64,000 bases of DNA from Tessaracoccus sp. OS52 (GTDB lineage: Bacteria > Actinomycetota > Actinomycetes > Propionibacteriales > Propionibacteriaceae). The DNA is taken from positions 744,001-808,000 of the forward strand of contig NZ_JAJEWM010000001.1 of NCBI RefSeq assembly GCF_020687685.1. Reading direction: 5' to 3'. Shown here piece after piece: positions 17,352-25,853 of this stretch. A model generated the notes under the pieces. That model was not told the DNA's origin, ran no database searches, and worked only from the letters and a program-made list of their open reading frames with translations. The position numbers were made by a program, and so were the translations under genes. Every line of letters begins with the position of its first letter. Position 1 is the first letter of the stretch.

Positions 17352-19342
17352 CCGGCCGTGGCGATGGGGAACCCGCCGGGAACGAGGGCGCCTGCGGATG
17401 CGAGGCACCAGACCCTGTCAAGCCTGGTGGCAGCGGCGCTGACGAGGGCGTGGAGCGTTGGTGGCAGATCAGGGACATCCAGTTCGGGCTGGTCTCGGGT
17501 GCGTTCCTCTTGGCCGGTTTCGTCTCGGGAAAGCTGGGCTGGGAGACCGCTGAGCTGGTGTTGAGCGCTGTTGCGTTGGTGGTGGGGGCGTCGACGTTCG
17601 TCCCGGGCGCCCTGAAGAAGCTGATTCGGGGCAAGGTCGGTGTCGGCCTGCTCATGACGATCGGCGCGGTCGGTGCCACGCTGCTGGGTCGGGTCGAAGA
17701 GGCGGCCATGTTGGCGTTCCTGTTCTCCCTGGCCGAGGGCCTGGAGGACTACTCGATCACCAAGACCCGCCACGGGCTGCGGGCCCTGCTGGATCTGGTC
17801 CCGCGTGAAGCGACGATCCGGCGCGGGGGTCGGGATGTGGAGGTGGCGGCCGGTGACCTGGCGGTGGGTGACCTGCTGATCGTGAGGCCGGGTGAGCGGC
17901 TGGCGACGGACGGCCGGGTTCAGGCGGGCCGGACAGCGTTGGACACCTCGGCGATCACCGGTGAGTCCATGCCCGTCGAGGTCGGACCCGGCGCCGAGGT
18001 GTTCGCGGGTTCGATCAACGGCTCCGGTGCCCTCGAGGTGGACGTGACCGCAGGCGCGCAGGACAACTCGTTGGCGCGGATCGTGCACATCGTGGAGGCT
18101 GAGCAGTCCCGCAAGGGCGACACGCAGAGGCTCGCGGACCGGATCGCCAAGCCGCTGGTGCCCGGCATCCTGATCGCCGCCGCGCTCACCGCAATCATCG
18201 GCTCTCTCCTGGGTGATCCGTCGGTGTGGTTGGCTCGGGCGTTGGTGATGGTGGTAGCGGCCTCACCATGCGCGTTGGCGATTTCGGTGCCGGTGACAGT
18301 GGTGGCTTCGATCGGTGCGGCGAGCCGCCGCGGAATCCTGATCAAGGGCGGGGCAGCCATGGAGACCCTGGGCCGGATCAGGATCGTCGCACTGGACAAA
18401 ACCGGCACCCTCACCCGCAACAAGCCCGCTGTCATCGACGTCGTCACCACACCAGGCCACACCCGCAGTGGTGTCCTTGGGCTTGCTGCCTCACTGGAGG
18501 TCCGCAGCGAACACCCGTTGGCCCGTGCGATCCTCGCTGCGGCCGAGGATGTGTGGCCTGCAGACGATGTCGCAGCAGAGGTCGGTGCCGGGCTGCTCGG
18601 ACACGTGGACGGGCGCAGGGTGCGGCTCGGGCGCCCTGGCTGGATCGAGCCGGGCGCTCTGGCCGACAATGTGGCCCGGATGCAGCAGGCTGGAGCGACG
18701 GCTGTGTTGTTGGAGGTCGACAGGGAAGTGGTCGGAGCGATCGCGGTGCGTGATGAACTGCGACCCGAAGCGCCCGGGGTGGTGGCGCTGTTGCAGGTGG
18801 CGGGATACCAGGTCGTGATGCTCACCGGGGACAACGAACTCACCGCCCGCGGACTCGCCCGTGAGGCGGGGATCGGTCAGGTTTATGCCGAGTTGCGTCC
18901 CGAGGACAAGTCAGCCAGCATCGACCGCCTACGGCGGTCGGGTCGCGCAACGGCCATGGTCGGTGACGGCGTCAACGACGCCCCCGCCCTGGCCACGGCT
19001 GATCTCGGCGTAGCTATGGGGGCGATGGGCACCGACGTGGCCATCGAGACCGCAGATGTCGCGCTCATGGGCGACGACCTGCGGCTGCTGCCTCAGGCAT
19101 TCGACCACGCCCGCCGAGTCCGCCGGATCATGCTGCAGAACGTGACCCTGTCCCTCGCCTTGATCGCGATCCTGATCCCGCTGGCGCTGTTCGGGGTCCT
19201 CGGACTGGCCGCAGTAGTCCTCATCCACGAGCTGGCCGAGGTGGTCGTGATCGGCAACGGCATGCGCGCCGGCCGAGCAACCGGCCTGCGTTCCCGGTCG
19301 GCAGCTACCGTGGAAACCACACGAGAAGAGGTTGCAGCATGA
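17348..19342 (+). CDS. P1B-type heavy-metal ATPase with SPC motif (Cd/Zn/Co class)
   Basis: This 664-aa metal exporter has the phosphorylation site DKTGTLT (Asp350), actuator TGES, nucleotide motif SEHPLARAI and GDGVNDAPAL. The transmembrane metal-site motif is Ser306-Pro-Cys308 rather than CPC. The last helix carries HELAEVVVIGNG instead of the usual HDG/HEG form. SPC is characteristic of the P1B-4 group (Co and related ions). The CmtR-like partner, however, suggests Cd/Pb as inducers. There is no N-terminal HMA domain, only a short Cys-containing leader (ACGCEAP). The start at 17348 is fixed by the ATGA overlap. Operon with the CDF gene. Confidence 0.88.
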   Translation: MTGRGDGEPAGNEGACGCEAPDPVKPGGSGADEGVERWWQIRDIQFGLVSGAFLLAGFVSGKLGWETAELVLSAVALVVGASTFVPGALKKLIRGKVGVGLLMTIGAVGATLLGRVEEAAMLAFLFSLAEGLEDYSITKTRHGLRALLDLVPREATIRRGGRDVEVAAGDLAVGDLLIVRPGERLATDGRVQAGRTALDTSAITGESMPVEVGPGAEVFAGSINGSGALEVDVTAGAQDNSLARIVHIVEAEQSRKGDTQRLADRIAKPLVPGILIAAALTAIIGSLLGDPSVWLARALVMVVAASPCALAISVPVTVVASIGAASRRGILIKGGAAMETLGRIRIVALDKTGTLTRNKPAVIDVVTTPGHTRSGVLGLAASLEVRSEHPLARAILAAAEDVWPADDVAAEVGAGLLGHVDGRRVRLGRPGWIEPGALADNVARMQQAGATAVLLEVDREVVGAIAVRDELRPEAPGVVALLQVAGYQVVMLTGDNELTARGLAREAGIGQVYAELRPEDKSASIDRLRRSGRATAMVGDGVNDAPALATADLGVAMGAMGTDVAIETADVALMGDDLRLLPQAFDHARRVRRIMLQNVTLSLALIAILIPLALFGVLGLAAVVLIHELAEVVVIGNGMRAGRATGLRSRSAATVETTREEVAA

Positions 19343-20256
19343 GCGGCAACCACAACCACAACCAGAACACCAGTCCAGACGACCACAGGAAGCCGCTGGC
19401 CGTGGTCCTGACGGTCACCGCCACGGTCCTGCTGGTGGAGGTGGTCGGGGCCGCCCTCACCGGGAGCCTGGCGCTTCTAGCCGATGCGGGACACATGCTC
19501 ACCGACGTGGCTGGCCTGGCGATGGCGCTCGTGGCTGCCGTGCTCGGCCGGCGCCCCGCTACACCGTTCAGAACCTGGGGGTTCCTTCGGGTGGAGATCC
19601 TCAGCGCCGCCGCACAGGCGCTGCTGCTGTTCGGAGTCGGGATGTTTATCCTCTTCGAGGGCATGCAGCGCCTCCTCGACCCGCCCGAGGTCACGACCAC
19701 GGGGATGGTCGTGTTCGGGCTGATCGGCCTGGCCGGCAACATCATCGGGATGCTGATCCTGGCAAAGTCCCGGCAGGCCAACCTGAACATGCGCGCAGCG
19801 TTCCTCGAGGTCGTCAACGACGCCCTCGGCTCAGTCGCGGTCCTGGTCGCCGCCTTGGTGATCGCCACCACAGGATTCCAACGCGCAGACGCGATCGCCT
19901 CCCTCGTCATCGTCGCCCTCATCGTCCCCAGGACCATCCGCATCGCACGAGACGCACTACACGTGCTCCTGGAATCAACACCACCGGGCCTGGACCTGGA
20001 AGCAGTCCGGACCAGCATCCAAGGCCTGCCCCACGTGCACGACGTCCACGACCTGCACGCCACGCAGGTCGCCACCGGCGTCCCCGTCCTCACAGCCCAC
20101 GTGGTCGTCGTCGACTCCTGCTTCCACGACGGCCACCTCCAACAAATGCTCGACGACGTCCAAGCCAAGATCCGCGACGACTTCGCGGTAGAGCACTCCA
20201 CCATCCAGTTCGAAGCAGCCTCCCACGCCGAACACGAATACACCACACACGAGTGA
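19339..20256 (+). CDS. Cation diffusion facilitator (CDF) metal exporter
   Basis: This 305-aa antiporter has six membrane helices, a His/Asn-rich N-terminus and a C-terminal cytoplasmic domain (HVHDVHDLHATQV). The first transport-site motif is intact (LLADAGHMLTD). The second reads FLEVVNDALGS, with Glu where the common HxxxD has His, which could alter selectivity among Zn, Cd and Co. It probably pairs with the upstream P-type ATPase under CmtR-like control; start and stop overlap by four bases (ATGA). Confidence 0.9.
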   Translation: MSGNHNHNQNTSPDDHRKPLAVVLTVTATVLLVEVVGAALTGSLALLADAGHMLTDVAGLAMALVAAVLGRRPATPFRTWGFLRVEILSAAAQALLLFGVGMFILFEGMQRLLDPPEVTTTGMVVFGLIGLAGNIIGMLILAKSRQANLNMRAAFLEVVNDALGSVAVLVAALVIATTGFQRADAIASLVIVALIVPRTIRIARDALHVLLESTPPGLDLEAVRTSIQGLPHVHDVHDLHATQVATGVPVLTAHVVVVDSCFHDGHLQQMLDDVQAKIRDDFAVEHSTIQFEAASHAEHEYTTHE

Positions 20257-20314
20257 ACCCGGCGTGCGCTGACCGTCCCCGGTCAGAGTGGACGGCCGTT
20301 CGTGGTGCGGCGGC

Positions 20315-20580
20315 TCAGCGGTGGCTGCCGTAGTTCTGGAGGCGGAGGCTGTTGTGGACAACGAGCACCCAGGACAATGACATCGCTGCGGCGGCGATGA
20401 GGGGGTTGAGGAGTCCGGCGGCTGCGATGGGGATTGCGGCGACGTTGTAGCCGATGCCCAGTCCCCCGGTGAGCAGCACCGTCTCCAGCCCTGCTTGCGG
20501 CGGGCTGCGATGGCGCGGGCGACGCCGGGCTTGATGGTGTCGGTCAGGGAGACTTGCACGGTGATTGAATCGCACGGAGA
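20315..20580 (-). pseudogene. Decayed C-terminus of a heavy-metal P-type ATPase
   Basis: On the - strand, one frame reads LTDTIKPGVARAIAARRKQG, the start of a P1B nucleotide-domain motif. After a single-base shift near 20497 the next frame continues GLETVLLTGG. It then jumps directly to GYNVAAIPIAAAGLLNPLI and SLSWVLVVHNSLRLQ, the last two membrane helices. The whole hinge segment normally between TGD and the final helices is missing. So an internal deletion plus a frameshift has destroyed a CopA-like gene. It lies between the CDF gene and the multicopper oxidase. Confidence 0.75.
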
Positions 20581-20702
20581 CGAGCAGGTGGTCCGAAACC
20601 CAAGGCCGGCCGTTGCCTGGCTGGAGCGCTAACGAATCTCGCTGGACTGCTGGCGCTGGAACAGGCGCCGGAGCCGGGTTGGCCACCCCAGAGGTCCGGC
20701 GA

Positions 20703-22193
20703 TCAGAGGTAGCGCATGGACGTCATCATCCCGACTTCTGCGTGGTAGATGTTGTGGCAGTGCAGCATCCACTCGCCTGGGTTGTCGGCGATCAGATCCA
20801 GTTCCAGGGTCTGCATCGGGGTCAGCAGGACGGTGTCTTTGCGCAGCCCCCCGCTGTCTGGGAGTCCCCAGGTGTGGCCGTGGATGTGCATTGGGTGCGC
20901 CATCATGGTCATATTGGTCATCCGCATCCTCACCCGGTTGTTGGCTGCAACTTCGAGGGGCTCGTGGTCGCCGAATTTTCGGCCGTTGATGCCCCACCCG
21001 TAGGGGTCCATTTGGCCATTTAGTTCTACGCCGAACGAGAGGTCGACATCGCCGTCAGTCAGCCGCGAACCGTCTGCGGCCCGTAGCTGCGTGCCGAGCA
21101 GCGCGTCGCCGTCGAGCTCAGGGACGGGTGTCTCTGCGGTGGGCGCGGTCCCGGATGCGGTTCGTACTACCGCCAGTGCCAGCCCCTGCTTCCCTTCTGG
21201 TCTTGCTACGAGCGGGAATGCTCCGTCGCCGAGGGTGACGGTGGCGTCGTAGCGTTCACCCATGGCGATGTAGAGGGATGCGGTGTCGCGGGGCTCGACG
21301 GGGAAGCCGTCGGAGTGCGTGACTGTCATGGTGTGGCCGCCGAGCGCGATCTTGAAGATCGTGTCGGAACCGGCGTTGATCATCCGTAGCCGGACCCGCT
21401 GTCCGGGTTCGCCGTCGAAGCTGGCTGGGGCGTCGGGGACGCGGCCGTTGATCAGGTAATGGGGGTAGGCCACGTCTCCAGCATCTCCCAGAGCGGAACC
21501 GGATCCGTGCCCCATGTCGCCCATGTTTCCATGGCCCATGCCCATGGAAACTGAGCCGTCCTTGGCGGCGAACTCCTCGAAGATCTCATCCGGGCTCCGG
21601 CCGACTCCGTCGGTCCAGTCGTCGAGGACGACGATCCACTCGTCGTCGTAGTCACCCGGCTCGGCAGGGTCGTCGATGATCAGCGGCGCATACAGACCCC
21701 GGTCGAGCTGGACTCCCGAGTGGGGGTGGAAGAAGTAGGTGCCGGGATCGGGCGCGACGAACTCGTAGTTGAAGGTGGTACCCGGCTCGATGGGTTGCTG
21801 CGTTACGCCGGGCACGCCATCGGCAGCATTGTGGAGGCGGATGCCGTGCCAGTGCACGCTGGTCGACGTCGGCAACTGGTTTTCGACGTTGATGCGGAAC
21901 AGGTCTCCAGCAGTCCCGCGCAGGACAGTGGCGCCCGAGTCGTCGTAGGCCCAGGTCTTGGCGGTGACGCCGCCGAGGTCGAGGGTGACGGGTCGTGGGC
22001 GCAGGACAGATTCAACGGTGCTTCCACCGGGCGCCGGACTCAACGCGGGCGTCCGACTGATGGACGGGGGAGGTGCGCTGGATGGCGGTGCCCCCGGCGT
22101 CGCCGGCTCTGAGGGGGCAGCGCACGCCGACAGGCCGCCGCCAGCGACTCCGAGGCCCGCCAGGAGCAGCTGGCGTCGATTCAGGTAGTTCAT
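20703..22193 (-). CDS. Multicopper oxidase, Tat/lipoprotein type
   Basis: This 496-aa oxidase has a twin-Arg leader (NRRQLLLAGLGVAGGG) ending in a lipobox LSAC. All four copper-binding blocks are visible: HWHGIRLHN, YFFHPHSG, HPMHIHGHTWG and HCHNIYHAEVGMM (T1 Cys, His, Met). A His/Met-rich loop (GMGHGNMGDMGHGSG) could hold extra copper. It likely oxidises Cu(I) to the less toxic Cu(II) outside the cell, like CueO/CopO. Its ATG lies 7 bases after a CAGTAT hexamer, hence leaderless, and that hexamer is 49 bp from a direct-repeat box at 22234-22255. Confidence 0.93.
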   Translation of the reverse strand: MNYLNRRQLLLAGLGVAGGGLSACAAPSEPATPGAPPSSAPPPSISRTPALSPAPGGSTVESVLRPRPVTLDLGGVTAKTWAYDDSGATVLRGTAGDLFRINVENQLPTSTSVHWHGIRLHNAADGVPGVTQQPIEPGTTFNYEFVAPDPGTYFFHPHSGVQLDRGLYAPLIIDDPAEPGDYDDEWIVVLDDWTDGVGRSPDEIFEEFAAKDGSVSMGMGHGNMGDMGHGSGSALGDAGDVAYPHYLINGRVPDAPASFDGEPGQRVRLRMINAGSDTIFKIALGGHTMTVTHSDGFPVEPRDTASLYIAMGERYDATVTLGDGAFPLVARPEGKQGLALAVVRTASGTAPTAETPVPELDGDALLGTQLRAADGSRLTDGDVDLSFGVELNGQMDPYGWGINGRKFGDHEPLEVAANNRVRMRMTNMTMMAHPMHIHGHTWGLPDSGGLRKDTVLLTPMQTLELDLIADNPGEWMLHCHNIYHAEVGMMTSMRYL

Positions 22194-22233
22194 GTATTCG
22201 ATACTGCCTCCCGCTCACGGAGAAGCCATCCCC

Positions 22234-22255
22234 GGAAGGTTCAGGAATGGTCAAG
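22234..22255 (-). promoter_or_regulatory. Response-regulator box upstream of multicopper oxidase
   Basis: On the - strand the two 11-mers are CTTGACCATTC and CTGAACCTTCC. A CAGTAT -10-like hexamer (22206-22201) starts 49 bp from the box's outer edge, and the oxidase ATG follows 7 bases later. Same arrangement as the other island boxes. Confidence 0.65.
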
Positions 22256-22306
22256 GTTTCATGTGCCTCCTACTTCGACTGCTTGGTTCCGATGCGAACG
22301 TCCGGT

Positions 22307-22328
22307 CTTGACGGGACCTTGATCGAAT
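22307..22328 (+). promoter_or_regulatory. Response-regulator box upstream of YVTN lipoprotein
   Basis: The two 11-mers are CTTGACGGGAC and CTTGATCGAAT. GATGCT at 22356-22361 starts 49 bp from the outer edge and would be the -10 for the lipoprotein at 22401. It lies back to back with the oxidase box in the same 207-base gap. Confidence 0.65.
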
Positions 22329-22400
22329 CAGGACCTGCCGCACAGGACGGGGCGCGATGCTGTCCCTGCAGAGTTCTTACAAGAAACAAGGAGAAATTCG

Positions 22401-23600
22401 GTGATTCATGTTCAACGCGGCTGGCGCCGCCCAGCGTTACAGGCCACTCTCATCGCGACGGTAGCCCTGTCGCTGACGGCCTGCGGGCAGAGCGCAACAG
22501 AGCCAGGCTCGACACTCGAACCGACCAGCACCGCCCCGACGCGGGCCAGCCAATCCGCGGCCACCCGGGCGAACGACCAGGGGCGGGAGCCGGGGCAGTC
22601 CGAGGACGCGGCTGGGATCACGGGCACGGTGTGGGTCGCCAACGAGGACGGTGATTCCCTGACTGCCATCGACGCGGCGACCGGTGAAGTGGTGACCACG
22701 GTGACGGGGATCGAGAGCCCGCACAACGTGCAGGTGAGCCCCGACGGTTCCACCGTATGGGCGGTCAGCGGCCACAACAATGCGCTGGTCGCGTTGAACG
22801 CTGAAACCTACGAGCTGCGGGGCACCGCCCCCACCGGAGCCAGCCCCGCCCACGTGGTCCTGACACCCGACGGCGATCGGGTCTACGTCACCAACGCCGG
22901 GGACGACACGCTCACCGTCTATGACGCCGCCTCGCTCGAAGTCCGCGCCACCGTTGACCTCAGCGCGGGGCCCCACGGCCTGCGCCCCACCATGGACGGC
23001 TCGGCGGTGGTCGTGGCCAACACCACCGCTGGCACCGTCGACGTCGTGGACACGGCCACGAACCAGGTCACCGCCACCATCCCGGTTGGGGACTCCCCAC
23101 CACAGGTGGCGGTCAGCGCCGACGGGCGATACGCCTACGTCAGCCTCATCGGAACCAGCTCGGTTGTGAAGGTCGACCTGGAGGAACAGAAAGTGACCGG
23201 CGAGGTCGCCGTTCCGGCGCCGCCGGTCCAGCTGTACCTGACTGATGACGGGACGCGGCTGCTGTCGGCCGACCAAGGCACCGACGACACCCCGGGCAGT
23301 ACCGTCTCCGTCATCGACCCGGACTCCATGACGGTGGAGGCCACCATCGCCGCAGGGTCTGGTCCGCACGGCGTCGTCATCGAACCGACCGGAAAGCGTG
23401 CCTGGGTCACCAACCTCTACGACGACACCGTCTCCGTCATCGACCTGACCACGGACGAGAGCGTGGCCTCCGTGCCTGTCGGGGACAAGCCCAACGGCAT
23501 CAGCTATAGCCCCCTGCCGCCCGCGGCCGGTCCGTCGGCCGTGGAGGTTGTTGTCCCTGAGTACGCCACGGGAACCGGGGGCAGCCACGATGAGCACTGA
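22401..23600 (+). CDS. YVTN-type beta-propeller surface lipoprotein
   Basis: This 399-aa exported protein has a lipobox (LSLTAC) and a short disordered linker. It then has about seven roughly 42-residue repeats of the YVTN type (TVWVANEDGDSLTAIDAATG, RVYVTNAGDDTLTVYDAAS, RAWVTNLYDDTVSVIDLTT). These form a beta-propeller outside the membrane. The GTG at 22401 has AAGGAGA seven bases upstream. Such propellers bind metals, haem or partner proteins, but the substrate here is unknown. Its shared regulatory gap with the multicopper oxidase suggests a copper-related role. Confidence 0.85.
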   Translation: MIHVQRGWRRPALQATLIATVALSLTACGQSATEPGSTLEPTSTAPTRASQSAATRANDQGREPGQSEDAAGITGTVWVANEDGDSLTAIDAATGEVVTTVTGIESPHNVQVSPDGSTVWAVSGHNNALVALNAETYELRGTAPTGASPAHVVLTPDGDRVYVTNAGDDTLTVYDAASLEVRATVDLSAGPHGLRPTMDGSAVVVANTTAGTVDVVDTATNQVTATIPVGDSPPQVAVSADGRYAYVSLIGTSSVVKVDLEEQKVTGEVAVPAPPVQLYLTDDGTRLLSADQGTDDTPGSTVSVIDPDSMTVEATIAAGSGPHGVVIEPTGKRAWVTNLYDDTVSVIDLTTDESVASVPVGDKPNGISYSPLPPAAGPSAVEVVVPEYATGTGGSHDEH

Positions 23601-23617
23601 CCGCGGACGCGGCCTAC

Positions 23618-23639
23618 CTTGACCGAAACTTCGTCGGAT
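23618..23639 (+). promoter_or_regulatory. Partial response-regulator box before ligase gene
   Basis: CTTGACCGAAA is followed in register by CTTCGTCGGAT, so only the first half matches well. CACAAT at 23669 lies 51 bp from the outer edge, slightly off the 49-50 bp seen elsewhere. A weak candidate for the ligase gene at 23829. Confidence 0.35.
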
Positions 23640-23721
23640 CGTTGGCGAATGCACGGGTGCCGGGGGCGCACAATAGGTCCCATCCCCACCCTGGGGGTGC
23701 ATCAACGACCGTCTCGACGGG

Positions 23722-23832
23722 GTGATCACAGTGGCCGTGGAGCACTTGAGCAGGACCCTGGTCAGCACACCCGTGCGGTGTGGATGTGAGGCCGGGCCGC
23801 TACTGCCGGCGGGGGCAGGAGTTGCCGGATGA
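23722..23832 (+). CDS. Possible 36-residue peptide coupled to the ligase gene
   Basis: GTG at 23722 opens 36 codons ending in a TGA that overlaps the next ATG (ATGA at 23829-23832). Near the end is a Cys-Gly-Cys (VRCGCEAG) and a small-residue tail. There is no strong ribosome site, so it may be chance. The stop-start coupling and a candidate upstream regulatory box make it worth recording. No function assigned. Confidence 0.3.
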   Translation: MITVAVEHLSRTLVSTPVRCGCEAGPLLPAGAGVAG

Positions 23833-25187
23833 ACCCCAATCTCTTCCTGCTCGGCGGAGTGCTGGTCATGCGCTCTCGGGTGCGGCGCCGTGACCGCTGG
23901 GATCGGCGCCGGCTGCTGGGGTTCCAGCACGCTCAGCTTCGGCGCCTGCTGGACTACGCCAGGGCGCACTCGCCCTACTACAGCGAGGTCTTGGATGGGA
24001 AGGAAGGCGCGCCGCTATCAGCGCTGCCGGTGCTGACCAAGAAGGACCTGATGAGGCACTGGGATCGGATCTGCACGTCCGCCGATCTACGGCTGGCTGA
24101 TGTCGAACAGCGGCTGCGCGATCTCCAGACCACCGGTGATGACCCGGCGCGGGCGTGGCGGCGTCGGTGGCTGGCGGCGACGGGCGGCACCACCGGAGTG
24201 CGTGCGACGTTCGCGTGGAACAGACGAGAGTGGACCAGGGTCTTGGCCTCCTACGCGCGGGTGAATGACTGGGCCGATGTCCACGTTGGCCCCGGCGCAC
24301 CGTTGCGGACCGTGATCGTCAGTTCCCGCGACCCGAGCCACCAGTCAGCAGTGGTCGGAGCCAGCCTCCGGTCCGGCATTGTTCCCACCCTGCGGCTGGA
24401 CGCCCACCTCCCCGTGAAGGAAATGGTGGCCCAGATCAACGCGTTCCAGCCTCGCCTGCTGGTGGCATATTCTTCCCTCGTCGGGCCGCTGGCGAACGCC
24501 CAACTTGAAGGAACCCTTCAGATCTCGCCTGAGAAGGTTGTCGCCGCCTCCGAAGTCCTGCCCGCACCGGCCCGCGCCGCAGCGATGTCGGCCTGGGGGC
24601 ACCACGCGCTGGTGGATACCTACGCTGCGACGGAGACTGCAGGGATCGCCTCGACCTGCTCGCGGGGCGGATGGCACTTGTACGAGGATTTCGTCATCAT
24701 CGAGCCTGTCGACTCCTCCTACCAGCCGGTGCCTGCGGGCAGCCCCTCTGAACGAGTTCTCGTCACAGTCCTGTTCTCCCGCACGCTCCCACTGATCCGC
24801 TACGAACTCACCGACAGTGTTCGCCTGTCAACCGCGAATTGCTCGTGCGGTCTCCCCTTCGCCCTGCTCGAATCGGTTGATGGACGCAGCCAAGACACCT
24901 TGACACTGCCCGGCCACGATCGGGAGGTCAGGGTCCATCCGGTGGTGTTCGCCACCGCGCTGCAGAACTCGGCGCCCAACGGTTGGCAGGTGGAACAGCA
25001 TTCCGACCACCTTCTCGTCCGTCTGGTTTCCCCAGTCGACGACCCGCACCAGGCAGGGGTAGAAGTTGAGAAGGCGCTACGGAATCTCGGGGTCGAGACG
25101 ATGCCGATAGAGGTTGTCGCAGTCGATGGGTTGCGCCGAACCCGATTGGGTAAGGCCCCGCTCGTCACAGCGCTGGTGACAGATTGA
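23829..25187 (+). CDS. Phenylacetate-CoA-ligase-family adenylate-forming enzyme
   Basis: This 452-aa protein is of the PaaK/coenzyme F390 synthetase type. It has a tract TGGTTGVRATFAWNRREW (phosphate-binding loop), DTYAATETAG (adenylation motif) and a C-terminal segment (GLRRTRLGKAPLV) with the catalytic-type Lys. It should activate a carboxylate as an adenylate, perhaps making a thioester, in the cytoplasm. The substrate cannot be read from sequence. It sits among copper genes with no paa catabolic genes nearby, so it is probably not used in phenylacetate degradation. ATG coupled to a 36-residue upstream ORF. Confidence 0.8.
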   Translation: MNPNLFLLGGVLVMRSRVRRRDRWDRRRLLGFQHAQLRRLLDYARAHSPYYSEVLDGKEGAPLSALPVLTKKDLMRHWDRICTSADLRLADVEQRLRDLQTTGDDPARAWRRRWLAATGGTTGVRATFAWNRREWTRVLASYARVNDWADVHVGPGAPLRTVIVSSRDPSHQSAVVGASLRSGIVPTLRLDAHLPVKEMVAQINAFQPRLLVAYSSLVGPLANAQLEGTLQISPEKVVAASEVLPAPARAAAMSAWGHHALVDTYAATETAGIASTCSRGGWHLYEDFVIIEPVDSSYQPVPAGSPSERVLVTVLFSRTLPLIRYELTDSVRLSTANCSCGLPFALLESVDGRSQDTLTLPGHDREVRVHPVVFATALQNSAPNGWQVEQHSDHLLVRLVSPVDDPHQAGVEVEKALRNLGVETMPIEVVAVDGLRRTRLGKAPLVTALVTD

Positions 25188-25232
25188 CCGCCGCTGCACC
25201 CTTCCTGATCTCGGCGCAAGGGAGAGTCGAGA

Positions 25233-25853
25233 TCAGCTGAGTCGCTTGACAGCCTCGTCGAGGAGTTCTTGCGGCTCGAGCCACATCGAGGGGTAGTTGC
25301 CGTTCCAGCGCTGGACGCCCTCGCCGTCGATGAGTACGAAGCCGTGCCCGGGCATTCCGGGGTGCATTCCCTTGTCGAGGACGTCGTAGGCCTTGGAGAC
25401 GGTCCCGTCGTCGAGGAGGTAGGGCGTGGTGACGCCGAACTGCTGCATGTCAGGCAGGATCTGCTCTGCGGTGTTCATGACGATCGGGATCACCTCGATG
25501 CCGGCCTCTGCGAAGCCCGGATGCTTCTCGATCTCGGCCATCTGCATGGTGCACGACGCGCAACCCGCGCCCTCGTTGAAGTAGATGATGACCGGGCTGG
25601 GCCGGAGCGCGCTGAGCGTGACCGTGCCCCCGTCGGTGGTGGGGAGCGTGAAGTCAGGAGCCAGGCGCGAGGTGTCGCCCTGCTCGGGGACCGCCGTCCA
25701 GAGGCCGTAGCCGGTGATGGCCAGCACCACCACCGCGACGACGGCGCTGAGCGCGCGCGTCAACGTGCGGTTCCGTCGGTTGCGTGCCTGTTCGGCCTCC
25801 TGCTGGACCCGGAGCTGCGTCCGCCGGGAACGTTCGGGCTTGGTCTGGCTCAT
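25233..25853 (-). CDS. Membrane-anchored thioredoxin-fold (AhpC/TSA-like) protein
   Basis: This 206-aa protein has a basic cytoplasmic tail (to about 33), one membrane helix (RALSAVVAVVVLAITGYGLW) and an extracytoplasmic redoxin domain (LAPDFTLPTTDGG, YFNEGAGCASCTMQMAEIE). CASC is a CxxC redox pair. It likely handles thiol-disulfide chemistry of exported metal proteins. The ATG at 25853 has GAAGGAGC upstream and overlaps the stop of the small ORF before it. It is the last gene of a three-gene - strand unit beginning with a glutaredoxin-like protein. Confidence 0.82.
   Translation of the reverse strand: MSQTKPERSRRTQLRVQQEAEQARNRRNRTLTRALSAVVAVVVLAITGYGLWTAVPEQGDTSRLAPDFTLPTTDGGTVTLSALRPSPVIIYFNEGAGCASCTMQMAEIEKHPGFAEAGIEVIPIVMNTAEQILPDMQQFGVTTPYLLDDGTVSKAYDVLDKGMHPGMPGHGFVLIDGEGVQRWNGNYPSMWLEPQELLDEAVKRLS

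Noticed and set aside
22401-23600. YVTN repeats as a DNA tandem repeat or CRISPR
   Set aside because: Repeats are at protein level with variable codons; no fixed DNA repeat with spacers exists anywhere in the window.
23618-23639. Full-strength tenth regulator box
   Set aside because: Second half matches poorly and -10 spacing is off by 2; kept only as a partial box.
22437-23969. 510-codon - strand frame opposite the YVTN lipoprotein
   Set aside because: Mirror of the repeated propeller codons; no start signal and no family features.
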